DNA of 64,000 bases from Eustoma russellianum (lineage: Eukaryota; Streptophyta; Magnoliopsida; Gentianales; Gentianaceae). Below are positions 46,346 through 56,460 of the stretch, piece by piece. Within the stretch, counting starts at the first letter, position 1; every line of letters begins with the position of its first letter. The position numbers and the translations under genes were made by a program. The notes under the pieces are model-generated. The model made no database searches and was not told where the DNA came from. It worked only from the letters and a program-made list of their open reading frames with translations. The stretch spans positions 15,243,840-15,307,839 of the forward strand of contig AP025045.1 of assembly GCA_036186865.1 (NCBI GenBank), given 5' to 3'.

Positions 46346-48083
46346 CAACCCACTCTTTCCGAATGTCACTATCAAACGCTTCTTAGGCAAAATGCAAAGC
46401 ATGTGCCATGAATGCAATGCAAATTTCACTTTTTCGTCTTTCGTTGCGTCATTCCAGATTTTCTGTATTGTTTATATTTTTTCGGGATTTATTTTTCACT
46501 TTTTGTATTTATTTATCATTTGATTCCTTTACTTTAATTATTGCGAATTCCATGCAAGTATTATTTGCCATCACTTGTATTTTTCCTAGATTATATAAAT
46601 TGTTTCATGACTTTATACTATTTTTTCCTAATTTTCTCTTATCATTTACTATTTATTATATTTAGTTTAAATAATTATAAATTCAAAAATTTAATGAAAA
46701 GGCTTTATTTTCACCATTTTATATTTTCTGCAGTTAATTATCAATTTTCTAAAATTAATTTCTATTGTTATGAAATTTTAAATCTATTTCTACTAATTAT
46801 TATTTTCTTGTTTAATATTTATTATATTTTTAATTTTATTTCTACTCATTATTATTTTAGTATTTAATATTTATTATATTCTGAAATTAATTATTACTTT
46901 TTTTTCCTTTCAAATTCGACCCCTTTGTTCCTATCTGGCCTGCGGCCCGGGTCAATACCCGGCCCGCCAACCGCAACCTCCTTTCCCCTTTATTCTTTTT
47001 TTAATATTCGACTCGGCCCAGAATATCTGTCCCAGCCCAATTCTGAAGACCTGACTTGGTAGTCGGATCAAACATGACCTGTTGACCTGAACTAATTAAT
47101 TTATTTATTTTGAAATCACCAGCTCAGCACGGTCCAGATTGCAGACCAGACCAGGCTGGCCTGGTCTAGCCCGCCACTGGCGAGTCAGCTGCTTTGGATT
47201 TTTCTTTTTAGGTTTTTTTAAAATTAAATCCTATTTTCTTCTGACCTCAATAAAATCTTCAATTTAACTCCAAATTGACCCAAACCAATTTCATTTAACT
47301 CCGCTTAACGCCACGGATACGCTAGAACTATCACAAGTGCACGTGGGCCCCATGTGCCGCCCAGGGCCACGTGTGGCCCCCCTGAAACTCGTGCGTGACG
47401 ATCACAAGCCGTCGTCCAGTCAGGTTTTTCAATTTCTAGTTTAATTCTAACCTTATTTCTGGGCTACGTGACCTATTTGTAAGGCTATTCACGTAATTTT
47501 TCATTTTATCGCGTAAAAATCCATTCTTTTAAATTTCTTTTGGTGTCACACGATCATCAACCTAGCACGCACACTTATATATACGATCAAACGGAGTAAA
47601 AGTCATGCCTTTGAATTAAAACACATGAATTTAGCAATTAAAACAATAATTTCACATAAAGCAAATAGGATACCGATCGGGCATGCTTGATTCGTACCAA
47701 AATGAAGGGGAATAGGCACCTACTTTTTTCTGGCAAATAGTCTTTCTCCTTACTCCTCGGTTGCCTACTATGGTTGGAGTTGAGATTTTTTTTTGTAATA
47801 GGGCGGCCTAATGCTTTTGGGAGGGGGAAATTTGGGTTCACTTATTTTTTGCAAAACTTTTTGAGGGTTAAGGGAGGAGCAGAGGTGTGGGAAAAAAGGG
47901 TATGTGTTTATTTATAAAGTAATGTAGGTATAGGATAAGTTTAGGTTGTAAATCTTAAATAGGTTAGAGTTTTAGTTTTCTAATGTAAGTCTAACTACAT
48001 TTTAATTTTTATCTCTATCTTTTAGTTAATAGATAACTAATAATTATTTTATATATAATTTTAAAAAAATTGCGGCTATAACA

Positions 48084-49083
48084 GGAGGGCCGGGGTGGTG
48101 TTCCTACCTTTTTCAGTTGGGAAAGCGAAGAAACCCCAACTGATTTTTGGGTCTGCAAGCAGAGTTTTGGCCCGTGTGTAAAATCACATACAGACGCCCT
48201 GACCGTAATTTGTTTTTACTATATGATGCCGTAAAATGGTAGGTCCACTATAATATCTGACTTTATATAAAAACATTAACTATAATATCTGACGTGGAGT
48301 ATATTTGCAGCGAATGTTGTCGTCCAGTTTATTCATTTACCAACTTGTATATCACTGCGAATCTAAATTTAGTGTTGACATTTGTCTATTTAATTAAAAC
48401 ACATACCTAGATGTTACGGATTGATTTACAATAGTACAAGTTGAAGAACAAATACTACTCTGTTGACAGTCGCAGAATATTTTAGAATATTTCATAAGAT
48501 AATCAAATACCAATACGTCATGCAATCTAGTCATCACATTTTGTCCAGAAGGATTTATTTTTTTTAGAGTTTATGTGGTTGCGTGTACATGTATAAATGC
48601 AATCTGATTTTTGAAGTGATAAAATAGTTATAGATGCAGGTATTGATAGAGACATCTAACTATATATTTTTTTTAATAGATAACGTCATGAAGAATTTTT
48701 TCTAAATAAAAAGATCCTAGTGCCAATTCTCCCTTCCTACCCTGATGTGTATATATAGACATATATATATCGGTATATAGATATATGTACGCATATGTAT
48801 ATATATATATATACATATATACATATATGTATATGGATTTTATTGATGCTGGTCTTGCTTATGTGTGTGCGTCTTTTTTTTGAGAGGTTATGTAAATCTG
48901 TGAAAAATTTGAGATATGGTCATCACATGTACATAACGCTTAAACTAAGAACAGTGTGCTAAATAAACATACATTTTAACGATCGCTTCTCAAGAACAAG
49001 AGTGAATAATTAGTACTAGAATTCACACATGCTGCTAGAAAAATCTTTTCACCAATATCTTAGTTCCTCATGCAGCTAAAAAT
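48084..49083. other. Intergenic host DNA
   Basis: No gene is recognised. 48740-48830 is a TA/CATA-rich simple stretch. 48084-48215 is GC-richer and continues 36694-37266 once the solo LTR is removed, so the pre-insertion site read GGCGGGGAGGGCCGGGG. The end nearest 49083 would be the 3' untranslated region of the next gene. Confidence 0.5.
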
Positions 49084-49457
49084 TTACTCAATAATTGGAG
49101 GAGCTCCATCATTAGGCTTCCTTGACCTCCGCTCGTTCCACTGCAGCCATGCCCACCTTAAGAACAACATACCTCCAATTGCATACGCCTGCCAAACGAC
49201 AAGGGGTTGAGTTTCGGGGACTTGAATCCCCTCAGCATTCACGGAACCCAGTTCACGATGAGGGTAAGAAACGACTTCGGACGTCTGGTGCACGCCGGTG
49301 GGGGAGCCATCGGTGAGTTGGTGTTCGGAGGAGGAAGAAAAGGAAGATGAGGCAATTTGAAGCCCTTAAGTAAGTTAGAGAAAAAACACGAAATCGGAGT
49401 GAAGGGGTTTTGGTTGTCCGCTTCTTGGTTTGTGGGATTCCTCGTCGTCGCCACCAT
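49084..49457 (-). pseudogene. Small conserved plant protein of unknown function, with one frameshift
   Basis: Minus strand. The ATG at 49457 opens MVATTRNPTNQEADNQNPF, then PISCFFSNLLKGFKLPHLPF and a proline-rich segment. The second half lies in another frame, reachable only by an indel near 49290-49345: SYPHREL, SVNAEGIQVPETQPLVVWQA, YAIGGMLFLRWAWLQWNERR and a short acidic tail to the stop at 49084. The pattern (hydrophobic FF...LLKG, then VVWQAYAIGG with one short membrane-like segment and WNERR) resembles uncharacterised proteins of about 110-130 residues that I recall from many angiosperms. Function unknown. It is either a recent pseudogene or a sequencing error; a 27-base intron would be too short. 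Confidence 0.6.
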
Positions 49458-49617
49458 GTCGACAGTGGTGGTGGTTTTTGCTACTGGTATTGGAGAAGGA
49501 AAAAAAAAGGAGAGTCACAAGACGGCTGTGTAATTAGGCGGCCACTTGGTGAAGTCAGAAGACCCAGATTATCTCCTTACTGTTCGCTGACGGTCAACGC
49601 CCTTTCTACCAACCAAA

Positions 49618-49812
49618 CCTTTTGTAGGAGATGGATCACCTGACTCACAATTCCTTCACCTCTTTCTCCATTGTTCGACACGTGGCAGCAGTAGTAGTGA
49701 GGCTAGATATGGGTGACCCTCATCTAGCCTAACCACGCATGCTGCCACGTGTTGTACGGTGGAGAGAGGGGTGTGGGAATTGTGGTGAGGTGATCCAAAT
49801 CCCTTTTGTAGG
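49618..49812. mobile_element. Foldback MITE with 11-base direct repeats
   Basis: CCTTTTGTAGG stands at 49618-49628 and again at 49802-49812. Between them, about 173 bases fold on themselves almost completely: arms starting GATGGATCACCT and ending AGGTGATCC, containing CACGTGGCAGCA opposite TGCTGCCACGTG, with an inner pair GGCTAGAT/ATCTAGCC. There is no coding capacity. A direct repeat of 8-11 bases fits a hAT- or Mutator-type non-autonomous element; which is uncertain. It lies about 160 bases upstream of the gene at 49084-49457 and adds two G-boxes (CACGTG). Confidence 0.8.
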
Positions 49813-49825
49813 CTACTTTTTAAAG

Positions 49826-49830
49826 TTATG
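49826..49830 (+). repeat. Target site duplication, left copy (Tekay-C)
   Basis: TTATG, identical to 57732-57736. Confidence 0.85.
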
Positions 49831-49934
49831 TGTTATGAGCAAAATTTTAAAAGGGGGCAAAAAGGTCATTAGAGTTTAATTAATTGGAAAACCTAATTTG
49901 ATTAGGAAATTTTCCGTAAACACTAATCAAAATT

Positions 49935-49944
49935 CTATTTAAAC
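49935..49944 (+). promoter_or_regulatory. TATA box of the Tekay-C LTR
   Basis: CTATTTAAAC about 105 bases into the LTR, followed by a C/T-rich start region (CTTCCTCTCCCTCTCC). The 3' LTR has lost it through a deletion. Confidence 0.55.
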
Positions 49945-50732
49945 ACGCAAATCTTCCTCTCCCTCTCCATATTAACGTCAGCCGCTCAATAGGAAGAAAA
50001 GGAACTATTCTCTCCTTCTCTAAAAGTCACCAAGGCTGCTAGTTTAAGGAGAGAGGGAGGAGTACCACCACCCCGATCAACCCTTTAAACGCGTATTAAT
50101 CATCAGGTAGGTGCCCCCTTAACATCCTTTGTATGAAACTGGTACAATCCTTAATTTTTTTATGAAACCGAGATTGTGCACCAGTAATTGTGATTATATA
50201 GATGGTTTTTTATTTGATTATATGTGTATGTGATGAATTGTATATCCGTATATACGTATGGTATTATTTTCATACGAATAGCATGAAAAAGGCCGCACTT
50301 TTGATTTGTATATGAATAACGAAATCGGTTTGGGAGGCCTGGTGATGGCAGCGCGTGGCCGGTGCTGGTGGGCTATGGCCACGTGCTGCCGTACTAGTGG
50401 TGGTTGAGGAGGGGGTGGCTGAAAGGGGGGTGCGGCTGAATGGGGGTTCGGCTGGGGTGGGTACGGCTGGGTGATGGGGGAATGCAGGATGGGGTGAGGG
50501 ATGGGGGCTATCAGCTGAGGGGGGCTGTTGGGGGGGCTATTGGTGGCGGGAAGTTGGGGAAAGAAAAGGATACGGAAGTTGGAAATCGCAGGGGGAAGCA
50601 ACTGAGGTGAGGCAGAAGAATGGAAGAAATGGAAAATAGAAAAGGAAAATGAAAAAGAAAAAGAAAAGGAAAGGGAAGGTAAATGAAGGATTCCATATAT
50701 GATTTTTTGCATTCATGCATCACAATATTGCA

Positions 50733-50860
50733 TTAAGATTTGAGAGAACTAAGTCGCATATCTATTCTGTTTCGTTAGGGGTATGCGAGACCTAAGTCGC
50801 ATATCTGTTTTATTCTGTTAGGATATGCGAGACCTAAGTCGCACATCTGTTCCGTTGTGT
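50733..50860 (+). repeat. Three 42-base hairpin repeats (5' LTR)
   Basis: Units begin TTAGG(G), then TATGCGA, eight bases (GACCTAAG), TCGCATA, then CTGTTCTGTT-like filler. The first unit is diverged. Seven units occupy the same place in the 3' LTR. Confidence 0.85.
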
Positions 50861-51545
50861 TACATCCTGGGGTCATGCATTGCACGATGGTATGTATGTT
50901 TCTGAGAATGTAGGGCTTACCATGCATCATGTATGTGACATTGCATTTCACGCTCATTTCGCATGATTATGTATTTTGATTGTTTTAAGAAGTTATGACC
51001 GTTATACATATTTATGAAAACGTGGACAGTCTATTTTCGTATTACCGTACTTATATCTATTTTGCTACTGTCTTAGCATGTATGATCTCACAGGGCCGAT
51101 GCAGGCAGGGTACCTATTGAGTGACGTTTTTGTCGCTCACACTGTTTGTTACGTTTCTTGCAGACGATTCATGGTATGACTATATATGGGTTAGAGAAGA
51201 CTCTGAGTGGGCTCACTGGGACTTATAGAGATAGATGGGTGATTGATGATCAAGAATTAGAGGAGTTCTATTTTATTTATGATTACATGTGAGGACTTAG
51301 CTTAGGGATTTCATTTTACGCACTTTACGATGTCGTTTAGGAGATTTGACTGGATGTTGACTATTTATGGTTTATGAATTTTACTTTTGATTTAGGGTTT
51401 GAACTGATTTATTTTGGCTTCCGCAATCGAATACTCTATCGTTTTGATGAGTGCAGGGATTCGTACAGATGCCTTGTATATCCCTTAGAAAAATACGACG
51501 GGTACACTGGTTCTGACCCTAGGGTTCGAGACGGGGCGCTACATG

Positions 51546-51557
51546 TGGTATCAAAGA
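51546..51557 (+). promoter_or_regulatory. Primer-binding site of Tekay-C, decayed
   Basis: TGGTATCAAAGA, two bases off the initiator-tRNA-Met PBS, placed two bases after the 5' LTR. Confidence 0.75.
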
Positions 51558-51874
51558 CGAGGCTCTAGATCTACTGCAGAAAACGTAGAAATTAAGAAAT
51601 GATCTTAGACGTAAGTGATGACTATAGACTTAAGTTTTGATCGTAGATGTAAGTCTGATCCTAGACTAAGTTTGATTCTATTCGTAAGCTGTAATCTGAG
51701 ACTAAGTTTGACCTTAGAATAAGTTTGATTTAGACTAAGTGATGATCGGACTAGGGCACCGTTGAGTTCTATTTTACATTTATTTATCTGCATTTGACTG
51801 TTTTCTATTTCTTAAGTTTATATATTTCTGAAATGCCCTTGACCAAAACTGACAATTTTCCTTGTCATAGCAAA

Positions 51875-52883
51875 ATGCCGCCAAGAAGGTAGAATGGTGG
51901 GAGCGGCAGAAGAAATCACTCTGATGACAGAGCTCCACCGCAGGTCGTTTTCCCCCAGGCCCTGACCAAAGCACTACTGGTCGTGGCCCAAGTTGTGGCA
52001 CAGCAGCATCAGCAGCCACAGCTTCTTACAGGTAGTCCTGATCTGGAGGATGCAGAGCATTGGTTAGCAGAGATGGAGAAATGCTTCAGGCTGACTAAGG
52101 TGTCTGAAGAGATTCGTGTTGATGTGCCCACTCCACTACTTAGTGGTAAGGCCAGTGAGTGGTGGGATGGCATGGTTCCTCGTATGCAGCCACCTATCAC
52201 CCGGACTCAATTCTTGGAGGCTTTCAGGAAGTATTATGTTCCCGAGACTGCTGTGTTGGAGAAGATGAGGGTATTCAGCAGGTTACAGCAGGGAAGATGA
52301 CAGTGAAAGAGTATGCTGACACATTTCATGCGTTGGGAAAGTTTGTGCCTTCGGTTGTGTCAGATAACCACCTTAAGATGCTCAAGTTTGAAGAAGGCCT
52401 AGATTCTCGTATCGAGTCCGCGATTGTGCATGTGGACATGAGGACGTTTGAGGAGATGCTTGACGCATTCTACAGGGTTGATAGCGACTTCAGGAGAGTC
52501 GCAGCGTAGGACAGGAACAAGAGACCTCAAGAGGATGTCAGTGGGAGTGGTACAGGCAGATGGGTGAAGATTGCCCGGAGACCCTCTTTTGGACAGCCAA
52601 TTAGACCACCACTTCCACCGAGGGATAATCAGCAGTATGCACGCACTCCACAAGACACGCCGAGGTGCAAAGAATGCAACAAGCTCCATCTTGGGGAATG
52701 CATAAGAAGAGCAGAGCCTGCTTCAGATGCGGGAAAATGGGCCATGTTATCAGAGATTGCCTAGTATGAAGTCAGTGCCACAGCCTGAGGCGAAATTGCC
52801 ATCGCCCAACAAGCCTCGGACGAATGCCCGAGTTCACTCCATGACAAATGCAGACGTGCAAAGTTCAAACGAAGTAGTGACAT
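51875..52883 (+). pseudogene. Tekay-C gag (exon 1)
   Basis: Starts ATG at 51875 (MPPRR) and stops at once at 51890, then reopens. EDAEHWLAEMEKCFRLTKVS, ASEWWDGMV, FLEAFRKYYVP and KMLKFEEGLDSRI are gypsy gag capsid motifs. There is a frameshift near 52290 and stops at 52507 and 52762. The nucleocapsid has CKECNKLHLGEC and a broken CCHC (CFRCGKMGH-like in shifted frames, about 52715-52755). The frame ends SSNEVVT at the inferred 5' splice site. It would form the particle shell. Not functional. Confidence 0.85.
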
Positions 52884-52978
52884 GTACATGTAAGAGTTAC
52901 GCATTTCAGTTGTGTCTTTCTTCTTATCTGCTGATTATACTTGCATATGTTATACTTGTGTGACTCTGTGAACTTTAG
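52884..52978 (+). other. Candidate spliceosomal intron between gag and protease (Tekay-C, 95 bases)
   Basis: Exon end GTGACAT/GTACATGTAAG, acceptor AACTTTAG/GTGTAATT. It is T-rich, and the read-through frame ends at 52963 inside it. Removing it puts gag in frame with VILINKVP and the protease DSGTSHSF. Same codon and same phase as the Tekay-B intron, though the two inserts share no obvious sequence. The last exon base appears mutated (T for G). Confidence 0.7.
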
Positions 52979-53819
52979 GTGTAATTCTTATAAACAAAGT
53001 CCCAGGGAACGTACTATTTGATAGCGGCACAAGCCATTCATTTGTCCCTAGAAATTTGTGATGAATCTTAATAAATGCCTTGAACGATTAGAGACTCCTT
53101 ATCGGGTGTTAGCCGCTGGAGACCAAGTAATTGTTTCACATCATCAGTTCCCAGCTTGCGAATTAGTAATGAAAGATCAGATTTTTGACGCGACTCTTAT
53201 ACCCATCCAGATGAGTGACTTTGATATGATTCTTGGGACGGATTGGTTGGCTCGTTATCACGTCAACATCGATTGTTGTCAAAAACAGGTTATTATCAAG
53301 GATCCAGCCAGAAAAGAGCTTGTTTTTCAAGGAAGTCCTAAGTTTAAGAAGGCTCCACAAAAGATCTATGTAACAGCAGCTCAGGCATATAAGGCTCTAC
53401 GAGAGGGTAGAGAAGGTTTTATGGTTTATGCTGTGGATCCTAGCGTCGGAGTACCTTCTATCAACGAGATACCAGTGGTCAAAGAGTTCAAGGACGTCTT
53501 CCCAGATGAGTTACCTGGTTTATCGCCAAATCGTGAGATAGAGTTTGAGATTAAGCTGGTACCAGAAACGGAACCCGTATCTAAAACTCCTTATCGTATG
53601 GCTCCCGCCGAGTTGAAGGAACTCAAGGAACAATTTCAAGAGATGTTAGATCGAAAGTTCATCTGACCCAGCGCTTCACCATGGGGTGCACATGTTTTAT
53701 TTGTGAAAAAGAAGGACGATAGTATGCGAATGTGCATTGACTACCGGGAAGTAAACAAGATTACTATAAAGAACAAGTACCCCCTTCCGAAAATTGAGGA
53801 CCTTTTCGACCAGCTAAAG
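52979..53819 (+). pseudogene. Tekay-C pol exon 2: protease and first half of RT
   Basis: Protease LFDSGTSHSF (about 53017-53046) with a stop right after it at 53059. Then an open 202-codon stretch with DMILGTDWLARYHVNIDC, VKEFKDVFPDELPG and TPYRMAPAELKELKEQ, the usual bridge into RT. A CGA-to-TGA type stop at 53664-53666 (FI*PSASPWG) precedes FVKKKDDSMRMCIDYRE and PLPKIEDLFDQLK. The exon ends at 53819 at a GT-AG insert. Confidence 0.85.
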
Positions 53820-53887
53820 GTACGATTTATTTCAAAAGAACTTGAATTACCTTTATTGTGAACTGAGAATTTGTTATATTCACTCAG
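53820..53887 (+). other. Candidate second intron, inside RT (68 bases)
   Basis: Begins GTACGATT, ends TTCACTCAG, AT-rich, with a TGA in frame. It splits FDQLK from GAGYFSK-type RT sequence at a phase-0 position. Tekay-B has continuous RT here (DQLRGARIFSKIDL), so this insert is specific to family C. A non-spliced small insertion is the alternative. Confidence 0.65.
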
Positions 53888-56440
53888 GGTGCAGGATATT
53901 CTCAAAGATTGATCTCAGGTCAGGATATCATCAACTGAGCATCAAGGCCGATGATATTGTGAAGACAGCCTTTCGAACACGATATGGACACTATGAGTTT
54001 CTCCTGATGCCTTTCAGACTCACTAATGCCCTAGCATCATTATGGATATGATGAATACCACGTTCAAGAGATCAGCAGGATAAGTTTGTGGTGGTATTCA
54101 TCGATGACATCTGGGAATACTCGACAGATGAAGAGACACACGAGATGCATCTGAGGACCGTTTCGGGAATATTGAGACAGAAGAAGCTCTTTGCGAAGTT
54201 TAGTAAATGCGAGTTTTGGCTACAAAGTGTATCCTTCTTGGGTCATGTGGTGTCTGAGGAAGGTATATAAGTGGACCCAAGAAGATTGAGGCGATTAGCG
54301 AGTGGCCGAGCCAACAAACGTAACTGAAGTGCGGAGTTTTCTTGGGTTGGCCGGTTATTGTAGAAAGTTTCTAGAGGGTTTTTTGACTCTTGTTGTGCCT
54401 CTGAGCCATCTGACTCAGAAGAAAACGAAATATGAGTGGACCCCTGAATGTGAGTAGAGTTTCAAAGAATTGAAGAAAAGGTTGACGACTGCGCCCGTAT
54501 TGGCACAACCTTCTGGGGAAGGAGAATTTGTGGTATACAGTGATGCATCCAAGAATGATCTGGGCTGTGTGTTGATGCAAAGGGGAAGTGTCATAGCTTA
54601 TGCATCGACACAGTTGAAGCCATATAAACAAAATTATCCGACCCAGGATTTAGAGTTGGCCGCAGTAGTATTTCCTTTGAAGATTTGGTGACACTACCTT
54701 TATGGAGAGAAATATCAGGAATTCACAGACCATAAAAGTTCAAAGTACTTGTTCATTCCGAAGGAACCTAATATGAGACAGCACCGTTGGTTGGAGTTGA
54801 TCAAGGATTACGATCTCACGATCAGTAATCATCCGGACAAGGCTAATCGAGTGGCTAAAGCACTAAGCAAGAAATCTACCCAGGCCCGGTAGACTCCATT
54901 GGAGAGAGAGATTACAGAGTTCGATTTAGATATGTTGACTCCACATCAAATATTCTGGCCACCCTAACCATTACGCCTACACTAGTTGAGAAAAGTAAAG
55001 AAGCGCAGGTTGATGATGAGGCGTTACGAGATATCAAGTAGAGGTTGACTACTGGTCAGGTCGAAGGATTTTAGATGTTGGAGATGGGAGCCTTTGGTTC
55101 CAAGGAAGATTATGCGTGCCCGATAATTTGGATCTTAGAAGGGAGGTGCTAAAGGAAGCCCATAAAACCAGATTGTCTATCCATCCTGGAGCCACCAAGA
55201 TGTATAATGAATTGAAAAGAAACTATTGGTGGAGTGATATGAAAAGGCACATCGCAGAGTTCATAGAGAGATGTTTGGTGTGTCAACATGTTAAGACGGA
55301 ACATCAGCGACCCGGATGGTCTAATGCTACCGTTAGAGATTCCCACGTGGATAGTGGGAGCATATCACCATGGACTTCGTAGTTGGACTCCCCCGAACAA
55401 GAAATAACAATGATTCTATCTGGGTTATCGTGACCGTTTTAACTAAGTCTGCACACTTTCTTCCGATATGGATGGATATGACCTTGGAGAAGTTGGTGAC
55501 CTTGTATGTGGATAGTGTAGTGAGCTTACATGGCGTTCCTGTGAGTATAGTATCTGACCGTGGCCCGAGATTTTTGTCGCGATTCTAGAGAGCCTATCAG
55601 AAGGCTATGGGTTACCAAGTTGGGACTGAGTACAACACTTCATTTCCAGACTGATGGTCAGTCTGAGAGGGCTATTCAGACGCTCGAGGATATGTTACGA
55701 GCATGTGCGTTGGATTTAAGGGGACATTAGGATGGCATGGTGAAGCTAATTGAGTTTTCGTATAATAACAGTCATCACAGTGCTATTGGGATGGCACCTT
55801 TTGAGGCTCTAAATGGACGGAAGTGTAGGTCACCGCTATATTGGGATGAGGTTGTTGAGAGAGCCATTACTGGTCCGAAGTTGGTTGAGCAGACATTAGA
55901 AAAGATCAAGGTGATTTGTCAGCGATTTTGAAAATCGGCCCCAAGACCGGAGTAGAGTTGGGCTGATTTGAGGAGACGACCATCGGAATTTGAGGTAGGA
56001 GAGAAGGTCTATCTCAGAGTTTCACCTACGAAAGGGGTTGATGAGATTTGGAGAGACGCGGTAAGTTGAGCCCTCGATATATGGGTCCTTTCGAGGTGCT
56101 CGAGAAAGTTGGAACTTGGTTATCGACTTGCATTGCCTCCAGCATTGTCGCAAGGCATAAGTATTTCACGTGTTTGTAGCTCAGAAGATATGTCTCTGAT
56201 CCTAGCCATGTTTTAGAGGCGCGATCATTGAAAGTGAAAAGTGATGCGGCGTATGAAGAGGTTCATATACGGATCGTGGATCGCAAGGAGCAAGTTCTAA
56301 GGCACCGAGTTATCCGTATGTAAAGGTTTTCAATGGAGTAATCACCACTGGAGAAAAAGGCACATGGGATGCTCGAAGATCAGACAAGAGAGATTGTGTC
56401 GGCGACTCTTCGACTAAGGTACACCAGTTTCGGAGACGAA
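53888..56440 (+). pseudogene. Tekay-C pol exon 3: RT palm to chromodomain
   Basis: RT: IFSKIDLRSGYHQL, TAFRTRYGHYEFLLMPF, VVFIDDIWEYS (catalytic FIDD kept). RNase H: VYSDASKNDLGC, YKQNYPTQDLELAAV. Integrase: HKTRLSIHPGATKMY with CLVCQHVK (HHCC), MDFVVGLPR, VSDRGPRFLSRF, NNSHHSAIGMAPFEALNG. A decayed chromodomain (IVDRKEQVLRHRVI) lies near 56270-56320. At least ten stops or shifts (for example 54050, 54269, 54691, 55075, 55587, 55930). It ends in the usual chromovirus tail just before the PPT. Confidence 0.85.
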
Positions 56441-56448
56441 ACTTTTTG

Positions 56449-56460
56449 TAAGGGGGAGAA
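56449..56460 (+). promoter_or_regulatory. Polypurine tract of Tekay-C
   Basis: TAAGGGGGAGAA directly before the 3' LTR. Confidence 0.9.

Larger units (their letters stand above)
37267..48083 (-). mobile_element. Family D solo LTR (about 2.5 kb), split by a gag-only element
   Basis: 37267-37724 plus 46033-48083 form one LTR with TG...CA ends (TGTAGCAC...TATAACA), flanked by identical GGAGG. No internal region or second LTR is present, so the element collapsed to a solo LTR by recombination between its LTRs. It resembles the Tekay-C LTR in layout: box with splice-acceptor-like end at 37629-37664 and a hairpin series at 46207-46345. It is GC-rich at 46930-47400 and AT-rich at 46600-46900. No coding region. 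Confidence 0.85.
49831..51543 (+). repeat. Tekay-C 5' LTR (1.7 kb)
   Basis: TGTTATGAGC...GGGGCGCTACA. It contains a TATA-like TATTTAAA at 49936-49943, a C/T-rich leader, a strong 5' splice site CAG/GTAGGT at 50104-50112, a G-rich block (50390-50570), three 42-base hairpin repeats (50733-50860) and the box with 3' splice site (51119-51163). Confidence 0.9.

Noticed and set aside
49330..49420. A mini intron (27 bases, GTGTTT...TTAAG) that would reconcile the two halves of the small host gene
   Set aside because: Far below the size plants can splice; an indel is simpler.
50218..50712. Proline-rich 164-codon minus-strand frame
   Set aside because: It is the complement of the G-rich LTR block; low complexity, absent from the deleted 3' LTR.
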